Assembly (NCBI RefSeq): GCF_014646335.1
Contig: NZ_BMNG01000005.1
Location: forward strand, 1 to 64,000
Direction: 5' to 3'
Origin: Streptomyces lasiicapitis
GTDB lineage: Bacteria; Actinomycetota; Actinomycetes; Streptomycetales; Streptomycetaceae
DNA: 64,000 bases
Shown one piece after another: positions 53,595 through 60,753 of this stretch. The stretch's first letter is position 1, and each line of letters begins with the position of its first letter. The notes under the pieces were generated by a model that saw only the letters and a list, made by a program, of their open reading frames with translations, made no database searches and was not told where the DNA came from. Position numbers and translations under genes: made by a program.

Positions 53595-54533
53595 ATGCCG
53601 CGATGCTTCATCCATACCGTCTCTCACATGTCGATCTTGTCACGCACCCCCGGAGCCCACCACGACAACCCGACGGAATCGAGCCCACGGGCCGTCCTCG
53701 ACCTGGCGGCTCACCAGTCAAGTGAATCCCCGATGAGGGTTATCTCCTACGGAGGAGGCGTCCAGTCGACGGCGCTGCTGGTGCTAGCCGCCCAGCGCGG
53801 GATCGACTTCTCCACCTTCCTCTTCGCCAATGTCGGGGACGACAGCGAGCACCCGGCGACTCTCGCGTACGTTCGCGAGATCGCCATCCCTTACGCCGAG
53901 CGTGCGGGACTGCACATCTACGAGCTCAAGCGACGCCGCCGTGACGGGGCCACGGAAACCCTCATGCAGCGGCTGAACCGGCCGGATACCCGGTCGATCC
54001 CCATCCCGGTCCGTATGGCCAACGGCGCTCCTGGCCGCCGCAACTGCACCGCAGACTTCAAGATCAAGGTGGTCGGGCGGTGGCTTCGGGAGCATGGCGC
54101 CACCGCGAAGGCACCGGCGGCGGTCGGCATCGGCATTTCGCTCGACGAAATCCATCGCGCCAACCGTCGGCGGAGGGAAGCCCACGAGGTCATCGAGTAC
54201 CCCCTCCTCGACCTCGGGCTGCGCCGAGACGACTGCGAGCGCATCATCACCGAGGCCGGCCTGCCGGTACCGCCCAAGAGCTCCTGCTTCTTCTGTCCCT
54301 TCCGTACCGTCGACGCCTGGCGTCACCAGCGTCGCCACGAGCCCGAATTGTTCGCACAGTCGGTCCGGCTGGAGGAGACGATCAACCACCGACGGGCGGC
54401 GCTCGGCCGGGATGACGTCTATCTCACGCGGTACGGGATCCCGCTCACTCAAGCCATCCCCGATGAGAGCCCGGGGGAAGGCGAAGCCGATGAGGATGAC
54501 GGGGCATGTGACTCCGGCTGGTGCATGACCTGA
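53595..54533 (+). CDS. Second PAPS-reductase-family (DndC/SspD-like) ATP pyrophosphatase
   Basis: A 312-aa protein. A PP-loop-like RVISYGGGVQSTALLVLAAQ lies near residues 48-67; later cysteines include RRNCTADFKIKV (about 148) and SSCFFCPFRTVDAW (about 230-243), the same layout as in sspD. The fold is shared with sspD but the sequence is distant. It may add sulfur to a different substrate or be part of a separate phosphorothioation-like pathway. ATG 53595 follows GAGAG; ATG 53733 (MRVISYGG) lacks a ribosome site but begins the conserved fold. Confidence 0.75.
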   Translation: MPRCFIHTVSHMSILSRTPGAHHDNPTESSPRAVLDLAAHQSSESPMRVISYGGGVQSTALLVLAAQRGIDFSTFLFANVGDDSEHPATLAYVREIAIPYAERAGLHIYELKRRRRDGATETLMQRLNRPDTRSIPIPVRMANGAPGRRNCTADFKIKVVGRWLREHGATAKAPAAVGIGISLDEIHRANRRRREAHEVIEYPLLDLGLRRDDCERIITEAGLPVPPKSSCFFCPFRTVDAWRHQRRHEPELFAQSVRLEETINHRRAALGRDDVYLTRYGIPLTQAIPDESPGEGEADEDDGACDSGWCMT

Positions 54534-54550
54534 TACCTGCCGAGCAGGCC

Positions 54551-54595
54551 ACGACGGGTGGGCCCGAAGCCATTGGCGTCGGGCCCACCCGTCGT
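54551..54595. terminator. Bidirectional hairpin
   Basis: Perfect 17-bp stem ACGACGGGTGGGCCCGA / TCGGGCCCACCCGTCGT with an 11-base loop, followed by TTGCC, between the convergent genes at 54533 and 54647. Confidence 0.88.
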
Positions 54596-54646
54596 TTGCC
54601 TCTAGGCTGCCGACGTGGCCGTCGCAGGGCGCTGCTGGTGGCGGAA

Positions 54647-55498
54647 TCAGAGCTCGGGCGGCTCGCCGGGCTGGAGGTGGAGAACGGCGAGGTACTCGCC
54701 GTAGGGCATTTCTTCGCCCACCCATCGACTGCCGCCTGCGGAGTCGGGAATCCACATGCCGTCGAGGAGGTACTTGTCGTCGAAGACAGCGACGCGGTTT
54801 TCCTTCACCGCCGCGGTCATCAACAGCTGGATCCCCAGCAGCAGTACCGTGGAGGCTTCCTTGGTCGCACAGACCTCGGCGTGTCCAGTGGGAAAGACCT
54901 TTCCGTCATCGTGGCTTCCCGGCTCGGGGATGGCGGCGCGGCCCCGGACGGCCATCTCGTGCAGGACAATCGCCTGGGTCACCGCTGCCGCCACCGAGGG
55001 GCCAGCGCCCGGCACGCCGTCCGAGGCATGCGTCCGCAAATGGTCGGCGACTGCATGCGCGTGCACCGGCCACGCGTCGGCGTGGTGTTGCAACTGCTGC
55101 TCAGCGGCCTCCACCGCCAGACCAGACTCCGCGGTGTCCGGGTGCAGCAGCCGGACGAATCCTTCGAGTGCTGCGCGCAGGTAGCCGAGACGGACCTGGT
55201 GCTGCTGCCACTCCTCCATCATCTCGGTCCAGACGGCGTCGAAGTCGAGGCCCGCTGAGCACATGCCGCCGTCGTCGTAGGACATGTCGAACGTCACCGT
55301 GCGCAGGCCCTGGGCGAGACGCAGCCACTTGTAGGCCGTATCCCAGCCGCTCTGCGCCCCGGGGGCTCCTGTGACGGCGGAGGCATGCTCCACCCAGTCG
55401 GTGAGTTCACGGACATGGTCCTCGGGCTCGGACAGCGCGAGGGTGGACAGCGTTCGGTATGAGGGCAAGCAGGAGCCCTCCATCCGGGTGGTGGTCAT
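54647..55498 (-). CDS. Hypothetical protein in the phosphorothioation cluster
   Basis: A 283-aa helical protein, from MTTTRMEGSCLPSYRTLSTLA. Long amphipathic helices (DAVWTEMMEEWQQHQVRLGY LRAALEGFVRLLHPDTAESG) and an end with IPDSAGGSRWVGEEMPYGEY. No catalytic motif or family recognised. It starts 60 bases after the methyltransferase-like gene on the same strand, so the two are probably co-transcribed. ATG 55498 is chosen; ATG 55483 is nearby and neither has a strong ribosome site. Confidence 0.6.
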   Translation of the reverse strand: MTTTRMEGSCLPSYRTLSTLALSEPEDHVRELTDWVEHASAVTGAPGAQSGWDTAYKWLRLAQGLRTVTFDMSYDDGGMCSAGLDFDAVWTEMMEEWQQHQVRLGYLRAALEGFVRLLHPDTAESGLAVEAAEQQLQHHADAWPVHAHAVADHLRTHASDGVPGAGPSVAAAVTQAIVLHEMAVRGRAAIPEPGSHDDGKVFPTGHAEVCATKEASTVLLLGIQLLMTAAVKENRVAVFDDKYLLDGMWIPDSAGGSRWVGEEMPYGEYLAVLHLQPGEPPEL

Positions 55499-55557
55499 GG
55501 GTGGAGCGTGGCACACGGCACTGACAATCACTGCGGTGCCGAGAGCCGGAGCGAGGC

Positions 55558-57000
55558 TCAGGTACTGGTGGTGCGCCGTACGAGCCTGTGGCCTCGCAAC
55601 TCCCGCTCGCAGCGAACGAGTTCGCGCTCCCATCCCTCTTCTGTGCCGATCAGGTGCGGGCTCTCGTAAAGACCGGCGCGAACCTCGGCGTCCGTGAGCC
55701 TCCGGTACTTGGGTGCGTCGGGATCATCCTCGGCAAGGAACTCGTGCTTGCGATGCAGCAGGGGACGGTTGGTGGAGTCCGCGTACGAGGTGAAGGAGGA
55801 CTTGAGGGTCTTCAGGTCGACGGCGTACGAGGCCGCGATTCGCGGGTGGGGATCCGCGTCGAACTCGGGATAATCGAGCCAGCTGACCCCGCGGCCCTGA
55901 TGGCGGAGCTTGACGACAGACCACTCGCCAGGACGGCCGGCGGCAATGCTCGCGCACTGCTCGTACAGGCGCAGCACGGCCGGGATCCGATGGAGTGCGC
56001 GGCGGTGAACGTACAGAGCGGTCGCGGTGAACTTGCCGGCGATCGATCCGTTCATCGCCCGGCGGACGTAGGCGTCGTCGCGCAGTTTGAACAGCAGCCG
56101 ATCCGCTCGGTGGCACGCCTCGGTATACGACGGGAAGAAGGCACGGATGTCCAGTTGAACCGGCAGGGGCAGACTGCTAACCGGGCCTCGGCCGTGAAAC
56201 AGCTCCAGCGCGAGGAACTGCAGTGTGTCGAGGGCTCCGCGCTCGGCGCTTCGTTCTACCTTCGCGGGGTCGGCTTCCTGCTCGGCAAGGCGCTTGAGTT
56301 CAGCGGGGCGCAGGTGGCCAAGGAGGCTGATGATGGGCTGCGGCATTTCCTCCAGCTGAGGCATCCTGCCGCGCTGTTCGAGATGATCGACGACCGAGGT
56401 GATCGCCGAGGCGGTGTCCTCGGACGCCAGCCACCCCCCGTCAGGAGCGACCTGTCGGGCGAGGTAACTCAGGCGGGCCGCATCGTCCTTGAACGCGTAA
56501 ACGACCCCGGGCGCAGCCGACACGCAGCGGACACCGGTGGCCTCCTCGACGTAGTCGCGAAGCTCGCCGGCGGCGTAGAGGTGTTGGAAGGTACGGCGTT
56601 GGGTGAGGATGCCGTCGCCGTACTCGGTGCCTTTGATCTGGTTGCGCTCCCACCTCAACCTCGCGGACACCACTAGCACCGACTTGGCAAGGTCCCAGGC
56701 CCGAAGGAGCGTCTCGCGTCGTTCGGCGGGATTCTCAATCACGTTCAGGACATAGGTGAGAAGGACCACCTCGGCCGGCTCACGCCGCCCGTTAGGAAAG
56801 TGCACCGGGTCCCAGCCCACAGCATCGAGGCCGAGGTGCAGCAATGCCCGTACATCGCCGCCACGTCCACACCCGTAATCGAGTACCCCCATGTCTGGTT
56901 CCAGCTGAAGGTCGCCAACGGCACGACGAGCGGGGAGCGACAGGCCGACACGACCGATGGCGGTGTTATGTCTCTGACTGGTCCAGAGCTGCTGCGTCAT
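55558..57000 (-). CDS. Phosphorothioation-associated putative methyltransferase
   Basis: A 480-aa protein resembling the family annotated as DNA phosphorothioation-associated putative methyltransferase. The SAM-binding motif is VLDYGCGRGGDVRALLHLGL (about 34-53), with later VVLLTYVLNVIENPAERRET. The N-terminus (RHNTAIGRVGLSLPARRAVG) and the C-terminal HKHEFLAEDDP-like part are family features. No known role; such proteins accompany Dnd-type gene clusters. ATG 57000 has AGGGA 6 bases ahead; GTG 57018 is less supported. Last gene before attR. Confidence 0.75.
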   Translation of the reverse strand: MTQQLWTSQRHNTAIGRVGLSLPARRAVGDLQLEPDMGVLDYGCGRGGDVRALLHLGLDAVGWDPVHFPNGRREPAEVVLLTYVLNVIENPAERRETLLRAWDLAKSVLVVSARLRWERNQIKGTEYGDGILTQRRTFQHLYAAGELRDYVEEATGVRCVSAAPGVVYAFKDDAARLSYLARQVAPDGGWLASEDTASAITSVVDHLEQRGRMPQLEEMPQPIISLLGHLRPAELKRLAEQEADPAKVERSAERGALDTLQFLALELFHGRGPVSSLPLPVQLDIRAFFPSYTEACHRADRLLFKLRDDAYVRRAMNGSIAGKFTATALYVHRRALHRIPAVLRLYEQCASIAAGRPGEWSVVKLRHQGRGVSWLDYPEFDADPHPRIAASYAVDLKTLKSSFTSYADSTNRPLLHRKHEFLAEDDPDAPKYRRLTDAEVRAGLYESPHLIGTEEGWERELVRCERELRGHRLVRRTTST

Positions 57001-57321
57001 CAGCGTTCCCTGATTCACGGATAGGCCAGCGTGCGACAGCTCCGAACTTTACGTGACACTCGCTCCAGCGGTCCGGCTTACAGGCGAGACGCGTGCCAAG
57101 ACTGATCTCATGCCACACGGCTCGGGGCTCCGCCGTCGACCACACCACCGGCATAGCCTTGGTATCTAAGCGACGCGTCCTAGTGATGACTCCCCCTTGG
57201 GAGCCATCTGGGAGCCGGATCCCTCCCGGGAACCCTCCCGGACCGTCCGGGACCACCGCACACCAACGTCCTGAACAGGCAAAACAGCAACACAGCCGGT
57301 GCCACTCCCACCCGAACCTCA
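57001..57321. other. Right end of the island: arm-site region
   Basis: Gene-free. It contains the right copy of the tandem arm-like motif (57196-57217) and a CCTCCCGG-rich tract at 57220-57250 (CCCTCCCGGGAACCCTCCCG). The left end of the island has the same tandem motif at 9427-9448. Confidence 0.5.
57196..57217 (+). promoter_or_regulatory. Candidate arm sites, right end
   Basis: CTTGGGAGCCA and TCTGGGAGCCG in tandem, 105 bases inside attR, matching 9427-9448 at 20 of 22 positions in the same orientation. Confidence 0.5.
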
Positions 57322-57371
57322 TTCGGGACGAAGAGGTCGTGGGTTCAAATCCCGCCACCCCGACAGCTGAA
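57322..57371 (+). repeat. attR core, 50-bp direct repeat
   Basis: Exact copy of 9315-9364: the tRNA-Pro 3' half from the anticodon loop plus AGCTGAA. No tRNA 5' half precedes it, so it is the recombination scar, not a second tRNA gene. Confidence 0.95.
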
Positions 57372-57379
57372 GTACCAGG

Positions 57380-57416
57380 TCAGGGGCCTGATCCGTTTTA
57401 CGGATCAGGCCCCTGA
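57380..57416. terminator. Hairpin beyond attR
   Basis: Perfect 17-bp stem TCAGGGGCCTGATCCGT / ACGGATCAGGCCCCTGA with a TTT loop. It takes the place of the terminator that follows tRNA-Pro at the left end and shares its stem core with 35174-35207. Confidence 0.85.
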
Positions 57417-57840
57417 GTGGTTTGCGCATGGACCCGAGTTCGGAATCCGGCCACCCCGGCGAGTCACACGCGACTCCGGCTTGGCCCAGGTTGACCCCGA
57501 CCCACAAGGTTCAGCAGGTGAAGGGGCCGCCGCTGTCTTCCGTATGTGTGATGCACAGTTGGCCGGGAGCGTCACCAGAGTCGTAGGGGCCGTGGGTCAG
57601 CTCGTGAGGGGCCTGGATGGGGACTGTGCGGCGATGACGTCCAGGTGCCGAAGAGCTCCGCTTCGAGACCGTTCATGAGATTGATGACCTGGCGCTCGTC
57701 GGCGCAGACGCACCATTTCGTCCAGGCCAACTACGCCTCGGAGTACCTCTCACCGCCGTGGAGAAAATACCGAGGGCAGGATCTGGAGTGGCAGGACCTG
57801 CCCTGGCCGCTATTGGCCGACGCAACCAAAGGGGCGAGAG
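57417..57840. other. Gene-free stretch past attR
   Basis: No frame has domain support. On the minus strand a short piece reads CADERQVINLMNGLEAELFG (about 57645-57710), which looks like a fragment of a real protein but has no start or end nearby. Confidence 0.4.
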
Positions 57841-58872
57841 TCAGGAAATTCCAACGCCTGCCCATATCTTGCGCATGTACATCCGAGCCTCGTCCGGTGC
57901 CACTATTCGTTCGAAGGTGTGTGGCGTCAACCGGTAAAGACAATCGATGCCATAGCGGTGCAGCAGAGTGATGTCCTTGGCCGCGGGGCGGACAGGGAAG
58001 AGGGCGCTCAACCGGTCCGCAGGAAGCGGGCTGTGTGGTGCATAGTCCAGAAGCTGCGCCAACGCCGCCCGTACATGAATGTGATCACCGCTGCTTTTCG
58101 CCTCTATGACTTCCGTTCCGTCAGGGCCGGTCACGTGAAGGTCTGTGATGCCGGACGGTGTGCGCAAGCGTGTGACCTCGACGCCGGTGAGAGTGGCCTT
58201 GTACTCGTTCACCAGTAGCGCTTCAGCTCGCAGCACCTGAATCTCACGCTCGTCGCGCCGGTAGGCCGCTGTCGACGTGTGCACCCCCTCAACAGGGACG
58301 ACTCGGGTGCCCGTCGCGATGGCATTCGCCACCTCTGCGTCCCGAGCAAGCTTCCGGCGGGCCTCGGTGACCGTTCCGATCCCCAGCCCCTGAAGGATCT
58401 CGTCAGCCTTGTCACCCTCAAGCACCCGGAGACCCATGAAATTGTCACCCGCGTTGAAACTCGGCAAGTCCCATATCTCCGAGTACGGGATCTCGGTGTG
58501 CCGAAAGGAGAGGAGGCTGTAGACGTTGCGCCAGCTTCCCTTGTCCGGGTCGGGTGTCCACATCGCGTCGGCGAATTCTGCGTTTCTGAACGTGAGACCG
58601 ACTTCCCCGATGCCCCGGACAAGATTCTGGCCTGTGAACAGCACGACGTCTCCCATGCGGAGCCGCGCCATGTTCTTGTCTTGAACAGAAGTTGCTCCCC
58701 AGAAGCGGGCAGATTCTGTCGGATGGATTCTCAGCAGCGCGTCACGCTGCTCACCGGAGAGCGTAGCCGCGTACTCTTCCGAACCGAAGGGAACCTCTTG
58801 GTCAAGAGTGTCACGCCAATGACGCCTGGCGATTGGGTTTCCGTACGACGGTTGGATTGCCACGAGCGGCAC
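57841..58872 (-). CDS. PD-(D/E)XK-like nuclease-domain protein
   Basis: A 343-aa protein. Residues 1-150 look like a PUA/EVE-like reader fold (NMARLRMGDVVLFTGQNLVR, GIGEVGLTFRNAEF). The C-terminal part carries a PD-(D/E)XK-type core: GITDLHVTGPDGTEVIEAKS (about 246-265, with D, then E-x-K) followed by an AALAQLLDYA helix. This suggests a modified-DNA reader linked to a nuclease, i.e. a type IV-like restriction protein. GTG 58872 follows AAGGGGG by 7 bases. It lies just outside attR, so it is formally chromosomal, although its type fits the island. Confidence 0.68.
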   Translation of the reverse strand: MPLVAIQPSYGNPIARRHWRDTLDQEVPFGSEEYAATLSGEQRDALLRIHPTESARFWGATSVQDKNMARLRMGDVVLFTGQNLVRGIGEVGLTFRNAEFADAMWTPDPDKGSWRNVYSLLSFRHTEIPYSEIWDLPSFNAGDNFMGLRVLEGDKADEILQGLGIGTVTEARRKLARDAEVANAIATGTRVVPVEGVHTSTAAYRRDEREIQVLRAEALLVNEYKATLTGVEVTRLRTPSGITDLHVTGPDGTEVIEAKSSGDHIHVRAALAQLLDYAPHSPLPADRLSALFPVRPAAKDITLLHRYGIDCLYRLTPHTFERIVAPDEARMYMRKIWAGVGIS

Positions 58873-59048
58873 GTTGTTGCCCCCTTCAAGTCCGTGCCGC
58901 CATCTTCTCACCGTCCGCCTCCAGACTGAGTGTCACCCCGGAGTGCGACGGTCCCCAACAGGCCATGCCCCAGGGGTAGTCCAACGTCCCGCGTGACCCT
59001 GCTGGTGACGGCTCCCGAGCACCGAAGCAGGTGGCGGTCGGGCCGACG

Positions 59049-59102
59049 AAGCTGAAACAGCGGATCAGGTCCGGTGCGGGGAGATCAATGTCGGGCCTGA
59101 TC
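59049..59102 (+). repeat. Sequence resembling the post-tRNA region of attL
   Basis: AGCTGAAACAGCGGATCAGG and GAGATCAATGTCGGGCCTGA resemble the tRNA-Pro downstream sequence at 9359-9408 (AGCTGAAACAGCAGGTCAGG; GAGATCAGTACCGGGCCTGA), including its hairpin arms, but no tRNA part precedes it. It is probably a degenerate old att or terminator copy. Confidence 0.55.
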
Positions 59103-59107
59103 TGCGT

Positions 59108-60094
59108 TTATGGCGTTGAGCGGTGCAGGAGTTCGGCCAGCTCTGTGGTCATTTCTGTTACGGCGGCTTCTACCGCTGGGGAGTGGGTGGCGTAGTTGAT
59201 GAAGCCGTGGATCAGGCCGGGGTAGCGGTGTTTTTTGACTGGGACGCCTGCGGTGGTCAGGGCGTCGGCGTAGGCGAGGCCCTCGTCGCGTAGGGGGTCC
59301 AGGTCGCCGCAGCCGATGATGGCCGGGGCCAGGTTGTGGAGGTTCTCGGCCAGGAGGGGGGAGGCGGGGGCGCGGGTGGCTGCCGTCGGGTCGGTGGAGA
59401 GGTAGAGGCGGATGTCTTTCTCGCACTCGGCTGTGGTCAGGAGGTAGCCCGTGGCGCACTCGGTTCGGGAGAGGTAGTCGATGCCGATGCGCAGGTCGGT
59501 GATGGGGTAGGCCAGTAGTTGGGCTGCCAGGGGGCGGGACTCGTCGCGGAAGGTCTGGGCCACCCCGGCCGCCAGGTTCGCTCCCGCGCTGTCTCCCGCC
59601 AGGGCCAGTGGGCCGCCGCCGAAGTCCGCCGGGTGGTCGGCCACGTGGTGGGCCACCGCCAGGCAGTCCTCGTACGCCGCGGGGTAGGGGTGTTCGGGGG
59701 CCAGGCGGTAGGCGGGGCTGACCACTACCGCGTTCAGGTCCCGGCACAGGCGGCGGCAGACTCCGTCGTGGGTGTCCAGGTCTCCGACGATGAAGCCTCC
59801 GCCGTGGATGAAGATGAGTGTTGGGGGGAGGGTTGTTTCCTTCGGGGGGAGGGTTGCTTCGTTCGGTGGCGGGGGTGCTTCCTTGGGGCGGTACACGCGT
59901 ACGCGGACCCCTGCCAGTTCCGTCTCCCTCGCCGATGCCACCTCGATCGGTGGGTTCGGGGCCACGGCCAGCGACAGCATGCGGTTGCCCGCGCGCATTT
60001 CCTCGAGCGTGGGTGCGGTGGCGGGCGGTGGGCCGTCCACGCCGAACTGTTTCAGGAGCGCCGCGATCTGGGGGTCGATGGGGCTGAGGGGCAT
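59108..60094 (-). CDS. HSL-family alpha/beta-hydrolase esterase
   Basis: A 328-aa carboxylesterase/lipase of the hormone-sensitive-lipase family. Oxyanion motif HGGGF (near 97-101), nucleophile GDSAG (near 169-173) and GLIHGF (catalytic His near 295), with Asp in the DPLRDEG segment near 268. A low-complexity Pro/Thr loop (EAPPPPNEATLPPKETTLPP) near 68-88 is unusual and its DNA is made of short tandem repeats. ATG 60094 follows GAGAAGGG by 7 bases. Confidence 0.88.
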   Translation of the reverse strand: MPLSPIDPQIAALLKQFGVDGPPPATAPTLEEMRAGNRMLSLAVAPNPPIEVASARETELAGVRVRVYRPKEAPPPPNEATLPPKETTLPPTLIFIHGGGFIVGDLDTHDGVCRRLCRDLNAVVVSPAYRLAPEHPYPAAYEDCLAVAHHVADHPADFGGGPLALAGDSAGANLAAGVAQTFRDESRPLAAQLLAYPITDLRIGIDYLSRTECATGYLLTTAECEKDIRLYLSTDPTAATRAPASPLLAENLHNLAPAIIGCGDLDPLRDEGLAYADALTTAGVPVKKHRYPGLIHGFINYATHSPAVEAAVTEMTTELAELLHRSTP

Positions 60095-60753
60095 CAGTGG
60101 GCCCTTCTCGGTCCGGTGTCCGGGGCACCGGTCCGGCGCCCGAGGCACGTATCCCCCGCACGCCTACGGTTGCACCGTATGCCGGGCCGGGGCGGACTTC
60201 GCTCCGCCGGGGCTTTACGGGTGACGGTGCCCGGGGCGGCTCCGCGGGCGGTGGGCGGGACTCTTCAGCGTGGGCCCCGGCCGGCGTCGCTCGCCGCGTC
60301 GTATCGGTACCGGTCCCTCCCCTCGTGGGGACCGGTACCGAAACGACGCCGGGGGCGCGGAGCCGGTCCGGGTGTGACCGGCTCCGCGGGTCTGGTGAGT
60401 GCGACCGACTCCGGCTTTTGCTCCCCCAGGCGTCCGCGTCCGCGTTCGCTAGCGCAGACGCGTCCGCGTTCGCAGGCGGTGAGGCGGGCGGAGAGGCTCG
60501 CCACCGCTTCGTGGCTCCGGCGGATTCCAGCCAGGTACCCGGCCCGGATCATGGAGCGCCATGCGTCACCTCTCCGAGCGCCGAGCCGGTGGCCTGCCCT
60601 GACGCCACGTGGTGGGTTCGCTACTGCGCCGCGATCCTGCCAGTTGTGGCCCCAGGTGAGGAGCATCCGGTACCGTCCGGAGACCTTTACCGCAGGTCAG
60701 CCGTATAAAGTGAGTTTTCCGGTCCGGATGTCCAGGTGTGGCGGAAGTAAGGG
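60095..60753. other. Intergenic region with a strong hairpin
   Basis: About 660 bases, divergent. A minus-strand frame (60265-60666) exists without domain support. The hairpin 60297-60348 is the only clear structure, and a repeated GCGTCCGCGTTCGC occurs at about 60431 and 60459. Confidence 0.45.
60297..60348. repeat. Long hairpin (14-bp stem plus outer 6-bp stem)
   Basis: Inner arms TCGGTACCGGTCCC (60304-60317) and GGGACCGGTACCGA (60328-60341) pair fully; CGTCGT (60297-60302) and ACGACG (60343-60348) extend it past a short mismatch. It lacks a T-run. Confidence 0.75.

Larger units (their letters stand above)
9365..57321. mobile_element. Integrative mobilizable island in tRNA-Pro, about 48 kb
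   Basis: DNA between the two 50-bp att repeats. It carries a complete maintenance and mobilization core (integrase, excisionase-like protein, XRE repressor, Rep, DnaC-like ATPase, DUF2637 protein, MobC and relaxase, 13.9-22.2 kb) and then about 35 kb of cargo: an aminoacyl-tRNA-synthetase/radical-SAM cluster and a phosphorothioation defence cluster. No TraB/FtsK or type IV secretion gene is visible, so transfer would need a helper. IS5, IS701 and several pseudogenes inside suggest that it is a composite, ageing element. Confidence 0.88.

Noticed and set aside
57300..57371. A second tRNA-Pro gene at the right end
   Set aside because: Only the 3' half is present; there is no D arm or 5' acceptor strand, so it is an att scar.
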